Positions 22,296-34,559 of a DNA stretch of 34,559 nucleotides are shown piece by piece (the stretch's first letter is position 1; each line of letters begins with the position of its first letter). The position numbers and the translations under genes were made by a program. The notes under the pieces were generated by a model, which made no database searches, was not told the origin of the DNA, and worked only from the letters and a program-made list of their open reading frames with translations. Source of the stretch: Salpingoeca rosetta. Lineage: Eukaryota; Opisthokonta; Choanoflagellata; Craspedida; Salpingoecidae. The stretch is taken from positions 627,771 through 662,329 of the forward strand of contig NW_004754928.1 of NCBI RefSeq assembly GCF_000188695.1, in the 5' to 3' direction.

Positions 22296-22770
22296 CGTGA
22301 AGGTGAACAGCCAGCAAGGAAACAATGGCTTTTGGCTGATTGTGCTTCCGTTGGCGGCTGTTGGTCAGCCTTTGGCTAGAAAATCGATGCAAATCATACA
22401 TTAATTCTCCACAATGACGATGATGGTTGATGGTGGTGTGGTTGACGCTCGCTCGCTGAGCGAGCGAGGTTGCCGCCTCCCTTCTTTGACGGAATGCTCT
22501 GCGATTCACCACCGCGACTCTCATCACACACATCGCGATGATGATGTGTGGCTGTTGTGTGTGTGTGTGTGTGATTGTCCAGTGTGACATCACGAAAGCA
22601 CCACAGCAGACACGCCACAGCACCAGGGTGTGGTTATGCAACACGTTCGCGTAACTCAGCACGCACACCACGCAGCAGGCAGGGCTTTTGCCCCCTGTGT
22701 GCATTTTCAACAGTGCAGTCACAGGTACACGCCGACCCACCCACCTACACGACACACACACACGCACGCC
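22296..22770. promoter_or_regulatory. Divergent intergenic region between genes E and F
   Basis: About 475 bp between the start codons of gene E (minus) and gene F (plus). It contains GTGTGT and CACACA runs but no obvious core promoter element or exon. Promoter function is inferred from position. Confidence 0.4.
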
Positions 22771-24063
22771 ATGGGAGGAAGTGCGCTGAAGGAGGTGGAG
22801 ACACGCAGGCGTGGGCGAAAGGAGTACGGGCGCATCAAGGAGCATGTGCTGAGCCGAGTGAAGCCACACGTACAGGATGCCCGCGTGGTGCGCGAGCTGC
22901 CAGAGAAGGAGTCCTTTGGCGACCTCGACGTGCTGCTTGTGCCCCGCATGGAGGACCGCCCGCACAGCACCCGGGCGTGGCGCGACCTGATCCGCCGTGT
23001 GTTTGCGCCGCAGGAGGTTGTCTCCAACGGCTACGTGCACTCGTTTGACGTGGACGCGTTCCAGATTGACTTTATTGTGATGGAGAGCGAGGCCGCGCTG
23101 GAGATGGCCGACTTCTACTTTGCGTACGCGGACGTGGGCGGGCTGCTGGGCCGCATCATGGCCGCCAACGGGCTCAAGTACGGCCACGCAGGCCTGTGGC
23201 TCGACCTCCTCCACTGCACCGTCGACACGGCTGCGCCCCTCGACATGACGCACCGCCTCGGCCGCATCACGCTCACTCAGGACCCGCGCGCTGTCTGCGA
23301 GTTCCTGGGCATGAGCCACGACGCCTTCCAGCACGGCTTTGCCACCAACGCAGACATCATCGCCTGGGTCAAGACATGCCGCTTCTTCAACCCAGCAGAC
23401 TTTGCCACCCTCAACCACCGCCACCGCCACCGCGCACGCACCCGTCCATTCTACCTCGCATTCATCCAGTCCCTTCACAGCAACTTCGAGGACGTGCAGG
23501 AGGGCGAGGAGGAGGTGGAAGAGACGGAGAAGGTGGAAGAAGAGGGGGAGCGCATGGTTGAGGAGGGCGTGAAGGACAAGCGTGTGCGCGAGGAAGAGAA
23601 GGACAAGAGCGCCTGTGATGCAGGGGTGATGTACATGCGGCAGTGTGTGAGCGCCAAGGCAAGCGAGGTGACGGTGAACCGCCAGCATGAGGCCATTGCG
23701 TACTTTGGCAAGCAAGCGGAGGTGGACGCCATCGTGCAGCAGCGGCACCGACGCGTTGCGCTCAAGGCCAAGTTTTCGGGCAAGCTGTTTGCGCAGCAAG
23801 GCGTGCCCAGGCGGGAGATTGGGCGCATCATCACCGCTTTCCAGCGCCACATCGTCAAGAAGGAGCGGCTACTCGCAGTGCGGGAGGATGGCGTCAACAA
23901 CGGTGGCGGTGGTGGTGGTGGTGGTGGTGGTGGTGGTGGTGGTGATGGAAACGCTGGGGAAGAGGATGCTGAGCAAGTTCAGAGGGTGTTTGAGGAGTTT
24001 GTGTTGGGGTGTGAACGCGAGGAGGTGCAGAGGATGGTGCGCGAGTTCTTGTCGCTGGTGTGA
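22771..24063 (+). CDS. Intronless polymerase-beta-type nucleotidyltransferase
   Basis: A single 1293-nt exon, 430 aa. The ATG at 22771 is followed directly by conserved-looking sequence; an in-frame ATG at 22630 would only add a CACA-encoded low-complexity leader. The signature is FGDLDVLLV (Asp51 and Asp53) with a third acidic residue in FQIDFIV (Asp100), the carboxylate triad of polymerase-beta-fold nucleotidyltransferases. Downstream are FAYADVGGLLGRI, GLKYGHAGLW and FATNADIIAWVKTCRFFNP, a combination I associate with a family of large-DNA-virus and protist NTases. The substrate is unknown. Residues about 245-285 are Glu/Lys-rich, and a 14-Gly run (about 23903-23941) is encoded by GGT repeats near the C-terminus. 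The lack of introns among intron-dense neighbours suggests retrocopy or horizontal acquisition. Either origin is inference. Confidence 0.8.
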   Translation: MGGSALKEVETRRRGRKEYGRIKEHVLSRVKPHVQDARVVRELPEKESFGDLDVLLVPRMEDRPHSTRAWRDLIRRVFAPQEVVSNGYVHSFDVDAFQIDFIVMESEAALEMADFYFAYADVGGLLGRIMAANGLKYGHAGLWLDLLHCTVDTAAPLDMTHRLGRITLTQDPRAVCEFLGMSHDAFQHGFATNADIIAWVKTCRFFNPADFATLNHRHRHRARTRPFYLAFIQSLHSNFEDVQEGEEEVEETEKVEEEGERMVEEGVKDKRVREEEKDKSACDAGVMYMRQCVSAKASEVTVNRQHEAIAYFGKQAEVDAIVQQRHRRVALKAKFSGKLFAQQGVPRREIGRIITAFQRHIVKKERLLAVREDGVNNGGGGGGGGGGGGGGDGNAGEEDAEQVQRVFEEFVLGCEREEVQRMVREFLSLV

Positions 24064-28163
<4,100 letters not shown>

Positions 28164-28790
28164 AACGTGTGTGTGTGTGTGTGTGTGTGTTTGTTTGCTT
28201 ATGTGTGTTTGTGTGCTTGTTTGCTATTGTGCTTGTTTGTGTGCGTGTGTGTGTGTGTGTGTTTGGTTGTTTGTCTGTGTGCGTGTGTGTGTTGTTGTTG
28301 AAGTCTGCCTACGCGTGCACCCAATCATTGGCTTTTCGTTTCAAGCCTTGTCTGCCTCACTTGAGGCTCCTCAATTGAGCTTGTCTTGCCGTCTGCTGTC
28401 TTCCTACGTGTGCGTTTGACCCTACCATTCATCATCGTTTCCATACCCGGGGCTTGTGTGCCTTACTGACTGGTGTTGCCTCCTGCCCATGCGTGCGTTG
28501 TTTGTTCCTCCCATACATCATTGCACACTCGTGTCAACACAATGCAAGCAGCGCAAGCAAGTGGAGAACAAGAAGCAGAAGCAGCAAGCAAACCAGGCTG
28601 GCCGAGCTTGCTCGCGCATGGTGACAGACGATGACTGCGTCGAAATGACTCCGCCACAGGTGACTCGGCATGGAAAAAGTGGAGGGCTGTTGCTGTTGCT
28701 GCTCGACGGTGTTGATGTTTGCCATTCTATCTGTGCAGCTGCTTGCTTCGTCGCTCGTTGCTGGGCTTGTGCCACGGTGGAAGGGCCAAG
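28164..28790. other. Intergenic region between genes G and H (possible upstream exon)
   Basis: A GT-rich stretch (about 28167-28300) is followed by unremarkable sequence. A possible small upstream exon with its own ATG (28618-28659, ending in a GT donor) could splice to 28739 or beyond, but the reading frame of the following exon makes the ATG at 28791 the simpler start. Nothing else was recognised. Confidence 0.5.
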
Positions 28791-30031
28791 ATGGGTGCGC
28801 CATCTCTTCCACCGGCGCTGCGTTCACAGATGTCGTTTGTGGACTGTGGAGAGCTTGGAATGATCGCATCTGCGATGACACCAGAAGCTCACCACGGCCT
28901 TCTATCGCATGTAAGCTCAAGCAGCCGTTGCCGTGTGAAAAAGTAGCACTCGACAAGGTTGTTGTGTTGTGTGTTGCACTCGTCACAAGCCATCATGTGT
29001 GTGTGTGAGCGAGAGAGAGAGAGACAGAGACGGAGATCGCTGATTGAAAGGATGCAGGGGCGATATTCAGTTGATGCCAAGTCGAAGAGGAGACACTGGT
29101 GTTTGGACGTCGCTTTCCTCCTCACTTCACTCACGCGCCCCAATGTCACGTTCCCCAATCAATCCTCAACAGTTTCTGCATGCAGCAGGTGGAATCACTG
29201 GTGCCAAGGCCACTAGCCTTGCTCCGTTTGGACACCGCATCAGTCGCATTGCGGTGCGCCAACCCACGCAAACGCAGCAGTCCAAGTTTGCAGACGCCGA
29301 GGCGATTGCAGCATCTCGACAGTGCCAACCTGAGCATCAGCCGCACCTGACCGATCACCAACGCGCAACACTGTTGCGGGTCACAACGGGTAACCACTAC
29401 GGGCTCCTCGACACCCCAAACACCCACTGGCTGCGCCAACACCCCGAACACCCCCAGGTCCGAACGCAGCGCGTCTTCCACGGCGTCCGCTCCTTTGATG
29501 CGTTGGAGAGCATTCTTTGCAACGGTTTCGCCAAGTTGCACAAAACAGACCCAGGCTGGCATGGTGCCGGCTTCTACTTCACACCAGACCTGGACTATTC
29601 ATGCGCGTATTCACAACCATGTAGCGGCAAACACATACCCGAAGCCCTGCACTGCCTCAACTTGGATCCAAACAAGAGCTATTCCATCGTGCTGGCATGT
29701 GATGTCGTCTACAGCAACCCCTATCCAGTCGTGGACGAGCGGCACAGAGGAGAGTCGCTGCAACAAGGGCATGATGCGCACGTGGCGGTTGTGGACTTCA
29801 GCAGACGTGACATTTCGAGTGCCAGCCCCTTTGCTTCCCACGAGGAGTGGGATCACCCGGGCAACACTGCCGTGGCAGAGATTGTCTTGAACGATGCCAG
29901 CTGCGCCCGTGTCATTGGGCTTCTTGTGTTTGAAGCACAACTGCGGCGTGACGTCGTTGTCTGCCATGGGTAAGTCGTGTCTGTGTGTGTCTGTGTGTGT
30001 CTGTATGTCTGTGTGTGTACGTGTGTGTGTA

Positions 30032-30072
<41 letters not shown>

Positions 30073-30996
30073 TGGAGGGGGAGACGTCTGCACATGTGTG
30101 ATATGTGTGCATGCATGCATGTGTGTGTGTGTGTGTGTGTGTATCTGTTGGACATCACGTGCGGTGCACCGCGGGCTGCGCGTTGTAGCTCGTATGTTTC
30201 ACCTTGACTCACAAAGATGAAATGTGTTTTGACTGCACTTTGGCGTTCCGGTGGTCTTCTTGTCATCCTCACAGCGGCTTGATGGTCACTCTTCGAGAGT
30301 ACCTGAGCCCGGCCGTCAAAATGGCTAGCTTCACGGGCAGCCTCAACAGCCTTGATCGCTCTGGAAAACACCTCCTGATGGAGAGCATTACAAGATCACT
30401 TGTTGCTTGCCCAGTGTTGAGTGCACCAGCTCTCGCCCACCTGGGGGCATTTGATCACGAGAACACCTGCCACGCTGTGCTCCTGATGTGGATGTTGATG
30501 CTTGAGCTGTATGAGCGTCGGCGGAACCAGCCAGAGCTCATCCGCCTTCGCTGCATCGTGCCATTCCTCCTTGGCAGCTCCTGGGACGTGTACCCTGAGA
30601 GCAACATGAGCAGGGAAACAGCTCGTGAGTACGACTCAGTTGACGCGATGCGGAGGCTGGCAGCAGTGGCTCTGCCAAGCGTGGTGAGCAAGAAAACGGC
30701 TGAGGTGCTGGACGAGTTCATCACAAAAGTGCTTCACTTGCCCGCACCAGAGCAGCACAAGACCGTGCAAGGAGTAGTGCAGGCGATCTTGCACTCTGAT
30801 CGCCTCGTTGAAGACTTTGCCCATCACCACGAGACCAGAAGAGAACAGTTGATGTACCTGACACGCATGCTTGAAGCGGAGGTCCACAGGGTGAACGCAG
30901 GCATCGAGAACGAACAAGCCAAGCTCCGCAACCAAGTCAAGGCCCAGCTTGTGCGTCGAACCATGTCGGAAGAGGAAGAGGAAGGCAATGTGCGCG

Positions 30997-31077
<81 letters not shown>

Positions 31078-31991
31078 TTGGGGTGTGGTTATGTTCTTGC
31101 TGTGAAAGCGTGAGAGTGGCATCGGCTCATACTGTATTGACTCAACACGCACACACGCGTATTGGCACGTACGCGCGTGCGCACAATGATGATGGCTTGC
31201 TGTTGTTGTTCTTGTTGTTGTGCTTGCTAGGCGTCCGGGAGCTCTGGAAGTGGGAGCTCTGGAAATGGATCCGCTGCTGCGGGCAGCGTCAGCTCTGTGG
31301 TATGAACGTGACTGGCATTTATTTCATGTAATGATTCACAGTACTCGCGTTGTTTCAGGATCCGTGCACCGTCGGCCCCCTTTGCATTCTCTCATCAACT
31401 TGTATGCGGGCATACTTGCCTTGACAGGTGGCTCAAGAAGACGACAGCGATGATGATGATGATGATGATGATGATGACGACGACGACGAAGAAGAAGAAG
31501 CAGAAGACGACGACGACGACGATGCTGGCAACAACAGTGGCGTATTCGAGGATGAAAGAGTGCGTGTGTAAGCTCAAGTTTTGCTTGTACAACACCTTGC
31601 AACGCCCACAAACCTACGAATGCAACAATGCGAGCAAGTGGACTCACGTGCGAACGTGTCTGTTGATACATCATGACAGCCCAGTGTTTCGCCGATGCTT
31701 GAACCCGTGTCCCCCGTCGCTGCATCTCCTTTGTTCAATATTCAGGTATGTCAACATGAATGAGGGTGATGTGGATCCCAGCTACCCAACTGCAGGGGTT
31801 TCTCGCTTTCCATACTGCCGTCCACACGTTCGCCTACCCGAAGACACACACTCATGCACTCACACTCACGCACTCACGCACGCTCACGCACCCACGCACC
31901 CACACACGCACACGAACATGCACACTCACGCGCACGCACATATCACCACACACACACACACGCTCACGCACCCACGCACGCACACGAACAT

Positions 31992-32083
<92 letters not shown>

Positions 32084-32511
32084 ACATGCACGCTCACGCG
32101 CACGAACATGCACACTCACCCGCACGCACATATCACCACACACGCTTTCTCTCTCTCATGCCCCATGCTGGCGTTGCCTTTGGTATTTGACAGCCTGACC
32201 TTCGCGACTGGCTGCAGAGCAAAGGGCTTCAAGAATTGACCTCGGCCTTGGCATCCCTGGGGATCGTTGAACTCGTGGATCTGCTGGAGCTGGTCCGTGA
32301 CAACGAGCTGTCAGTCACTCGACTGGAAGCGCGCAACGTCCAAATCGGGACCGCCAACAAGCTGCTGCGAGAGGCCCGAGGGACACTGGCCAAAGAGACT
32401 GCGACGCTCTCGATGCCGTGGTATTCAATCCTCTCGTCTCCACTCATCGTAGCTGGGGCTGGAGCAGTTGGTGCTCTGCTTGCGGCCTTGCTGATCAGCT
32501 TCCTGTCATGA
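28791..32511 (+). CDS. ADP-ribosyltransferase - TIR-like - coiled coil - SAM-like - tail-anchored multidomain protein
   Basis: Model: join(28791..28910, 29173..29969, 30275..30989, 31231..31299, 31428..31567, 31746..31797, 32194..32511); about 736 aa, in frame. The exon ending 31797 is the least certain. Residues about 41-297 are an ADP-ribosyltransferase-like domain paralogous to gene G: FHG (His143), GAGFYFTPDLDY (Tyr175) and a Glu at the PARP Glu position (Glu276 in AEIVLND). From about residue 300 (DVVVCHG, LREYLSPAVK, SITRSLVACPVLSAPALA, LLMWMLMLELYE, IVPFLLGSS) the pattern resembles a TIR fold: a DVF-like strand, an 'S...PVLS' strand and a 'W...EL' helix. Then come a helical region (about 480-540), a Ser/Gly spacer, a poly-Asp/Glu run (about 572-600), a SAM-like domain (DLRDWLQSKGLQELTSAL) and a C-terminal hydrophobic anchor (PLIVAGAGAVGALLAALLIS). 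It is probably membrane-tethered and NAD+-directed. If intron 29970-30274 is retained, translation stops at once (GGG TAA). Confidence 0.65.
29979..30142 (+). repeat. (GT)n-rich array in gene H intron
   Basis: GT with CTGT and TATG variants and a GCAT block (about 30108-30120), starting about 10 bp after the donor at 29970. Confidence 0.92.
31000..31075 (+). repeat. (GT)n microsatellite in gene H intron
   Basis: About 76 bp of pure GT beginning about 10 bp after the donor at 30990. Confidence 0.95.
31851..32141 (+). repeat. (CA)n array with ACTCACGC and ACGAACATG variants, gene H last intron
   Basis: A long CA tract (about 31993-32080) is flanked on both sides by similar degenerate blocks containing CACTCACGC, ACGAACATGCAC and ATATCACCACAC. 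The flanks look like a duplicated segment separated by the pure CA run. Confidence 0.9.
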
Positions 32512-32939
32512 CTGACATCCAGCCCACGAGTTGCCCACACGCCGATGTGCTCATTGCACGGCTGGATACCTGCTGCCGCCTTTGTCATCAACAGGATCTT
32601 ACGCTGCTGCTCGTCCGTGCGACATGCTTTCTGCTTTCTTTCACCTTACTGGCTGGCTTGCTTGTGTCGGAAGCCTGGTGATTGGTCTATTTTTTTGTGA
32701 TAGATGAGCAAGTGTCACAACTTGGAACATGCCTTACAACATGATGTCTTACAATTGCGTCGCACTCCTGTTAATTCGAGTGCCAACGACGTAGCATAAA
32801 CGGAGGCATTGCAACCACGGTGCACGATTGTTTAAGGTGCACATACATTTGCACACATGAAGTAAAACAAACACACACACGTACAAATGCGCACGCACAC
32901 ACAGACACACACACACATCCCCTACTCTCTCGTTCTAAC
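32512..32939. other. Convergent intergenic region between genes H and I
   Basis: 3' flanks of two convergent genes, with a short CA-rich stretch (about 32869-32920). No exon or RNA gene was recognised. Confidence 0.6.
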
Positions 32940-34334
32940 TTACAACTCTTGCCGCTCGCCAGCGCAACAGCCACAACACTTCTTCAGCATCCAAGTTGCC
33001 GTCACCACAATGGAGACACAGGTCACGACGAGGCTCAGGATCGCCGTGGGTTCGTGCTCCTGCCCGAGCACGGTGAGGTAGATCACTTGCACACCTAGCT
33101 GCGGCAAGTCCTCCAGGAGCAGCCTCAGGACACCAAGCACAATGTCAACCCTGTCGACCTTGTCACCCCTGTCGACCCTGTCACCCTTGTCATCCCCGTT
33201 TCCACCGTCCTCCTCGTCATCTCCATCGTCAGCACCACCACCAGGCTCCAGCTCCAACCCACCGCCGCCAACCTGCCGATCTTGACCAAAGGCGTCAAAC
33301 GGGACTCCGGTGTCAAACGATGCACCTTTGTCGTCTTGACCACCCCCATCCTCCTCGACCACATCCATGCAACCTTGCCCATCTTGCTCAACTTGATCCT
33401 TTTGTGCCTCTTGCGCCTCTTGCTCACGCTGGCCACCGTCTCTGGCAGCGAGCTGGGACGTGAGGTGGACGCGGACGCGGCGCTGGCTCTGCCATTCGAG
33501 ACCCGCCTCAATCAAGGCGATGACGGTGCCGACAACGACGGAGGCAAACGCCGCCCACACCAGCGCCTCGTAGTTACCGCCGTAAAACCCGCGGCACGTC
33601 CCGCTTGCACCGGGCACCACGCGACACTGCCCGCCATAGCACTCGCACTCGCTGCTGCCCGTCGCATTCGGGTCGTTGGCGTTTAGGTAACCGCAGGTGT
33701 GGTTGGCGAAATTGTCCAGAGACCCAAAAGTCGTGCACGACTGCAGCTGGAACTTGACGAATCCAGTGTCGTCCGTGTCCAGTGACAAGTCACACGCATC
33801 TTCAACAACAACAAAGCTGCCTGTTTCCTCAAAGGACACATACCCGAATGAGCAGGTGTTGCTGTTGCACTCGCACTCGTTTGTTGCATCTGCTGGAGCA
33901 AACGGCAGGCCGCCGCACACGCTCTTCAAGTCACCATAGCTGTCGCATGAGAAGCCAGCACCCGCGCCCTCGCAACGGTACACTGGAAAGGATGTTTCGC
34001 ACTGGTAGCTGTCTCGGAAGTCGTCTGTGGTCAACACCAGGCCCCAGAAACCCCAGTCAGTGGCCACATCAAAGAGAATCAACAGCACCAGTGCGATGCG
34101 CTTCACACCTTGGAATCTGGAGTGCAGCGCAACCAGGAGCACAAACAGCAACAGGAAAGCGCCGCCAACAACGCCGTAGAACACGTTTGTCTGGTCTTCC
34201 TGCTTCTCAGCAATCACCTCACGGCTGGCGTCTTGCGCCAACACGAGCGCCTGTCCGCTTTCCGTCAGTTCGCACGACCAGATGTGCTGCTGCTGTGGCT
34301 GATGTGGTGGCTGTTGTGGCTGTTGTTGCCGGTG

Positions 34335-34373
<39 letters not shown>

Positions 34374-34559
34374 ACTGCTGGTGCTGCTACTACTGCTGCT
34401 GCTGGTTGTGGTGCTGCTGCTGGTGGTGCTGCTGCTGCTACTGCTGGTGCTGGTGCTGCCGTTCGCCAACATCATGTCCATCAATGCCGTGGCGCCCGCG
34501 CTGCTATTGGAAGGCCACGAGCACTTGCCAATGCCTGCAATACTACAGCTGCCAACCAT
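32940..34559 (-). CDS. Multi-pass membrane protein with poly-Ser stalk, Cys-rich loop and LEDLPQ motif (5' end at or beyond window edge)
   Basis: One open frame of 539 residues with no intron, running to the right edge. The Met at 34559 may be internal. Residues about 35-75 are Ser/Thr-rich (poly-Ser, encoded by CTG-phase repeats on the plus strand), then a Gln/Pro stretch. Membrane segments are about 126-146 (VFYGVVGGAFLLLFVLLVAL), 154-176 (containing LFDVATDWGFW), 331-351 and the C-terminal pair around 487-524. The loop between the second and third spans has about 18 cysteines in EGF-like spacing (ECECNSNTC, ECECYGGQC), so it is probably extracellular. A long acidic Gly/Asp cytoplasmic loop follows. 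LEDLPQ (482-487) plus an upstream D..TDW motif recall multi-pass protist proteins and the 'PQ..LQ' region of XK-related scramblases; I do not claim homology. The end KKCCGCC may be palmitoylated. Confidence 0.75.
34328..34455. repeat. CTG/CTA trinucleotide repeat encoding the poly-Ser stalk of gene I
   Basis: About 130 bp of CTG-type trinucleotides with CTA and GTG variants. On the minus strand it reads AGC/AGT codons, giving the Ser-rich stalk. It is a coding microsatellite, unlike most of the other arrays here. Confidence 0.93.

Noticed and set aside
22147..23850. Minus-strand 567-codon open frame
   Set aside because: Antisense of the nucleotidyltransferase gene. It runs on across the intergenic region and into gene E, and has no initiation context or recognisable motif. 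The plus-strand frame carries the NTase triad.
28618..28659. Small ATG exon MVTDDDCVEMTPPQ as the true start of gene H
   Set aside because: Its donor is weak and it would have to splice to an exon whose compatible frame gives no better continuation than starting at 28791. It is left as a possibility only.

Overview
This is nuclear DNA from an intron-rich eukaryote. The gene content fits a choanoflagellate best (Salpingoeca/Monosiga type): a receptor with a tyrosine-kinase-like domain, an unconventional myosin with a C-terminal PH domain, a sarcoglycan-like membrane protein, and LRR, ADP-ribosyltransferase, TIR-like and SAM domains in unusual combinations. Exons are GC-rich and short. Introns are about 100-500 bp and packed with (GT)n/(CA)n microsatellites. 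The species call is inference. There is one 100-N assembly gap (13711-13810). Most gene models below were built by hand from splice sites and reading phase; all complete models close in frame.

Layout. (A) Minus strand, <1-3068: secreted or receptor protein with signal peptide, Cys-containing N-terminus, Ser/Thr linker and L-domain-like repeats, cut by the left edge. (B) Minus, 3717-8650: ten-exon single-pass receptor whose tyrosine-kinase domain has lost every key catalytic residue (a pseudokinase), with a long tyrosine-rich tail. (C) Plus, 8835-10490: small Cys-rich single-pass protein with GYPPQQ repeats and a PPAY motif, divergent from B across 184 bp. (D) Plus, 10964-19526: about 23 exons of an unconventional myosin (motor, IQ, charged helix, PH). 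The motor segment with P-loop and switch I is absent exactly at a long (GT)n tract. (E) Minus, 20050-22295: six-exon alpha/epsilon-sarcoglycan-like membrane protein. (F) Plus, 22771-24063: intronless polymerase-beta-type nucleotidyltransferase. (G) Plus, 24650-28163: seven LRRs, each on its own 84-bp exon, joined to a PARP-like ADP-ribosyltransferase domain. (H) Plus, 28791-32511: a paralogous ADP-ribosyltransferase domain followed by a TIR-like region, coiled coil, acidic linker, SAM-like domain and C-terminal membrane anchor. (I) Minus, 32940->34559: multi-pass membrane protein with Ser-rich N-terminus, cut by the right edge.

The strongest leads are G and H, B and D. G and H form a tandem pair joining two potentially NAD+-using folds to LRR, SAM and membrane-anchor modules, an innate-immune-like architecture. 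In both genes a stop codon sits inside a splice signal, so unspliced or alternatively spliced RNA would give shorter proteins. B is a receptor whose kinase should be catalytically dead but which keeps a dense docking-type tail. D is either an assembly collapse or a genuinely ATPase-less myosin. No tRNA, rRNA, CRISPR array or transposon was recognised.
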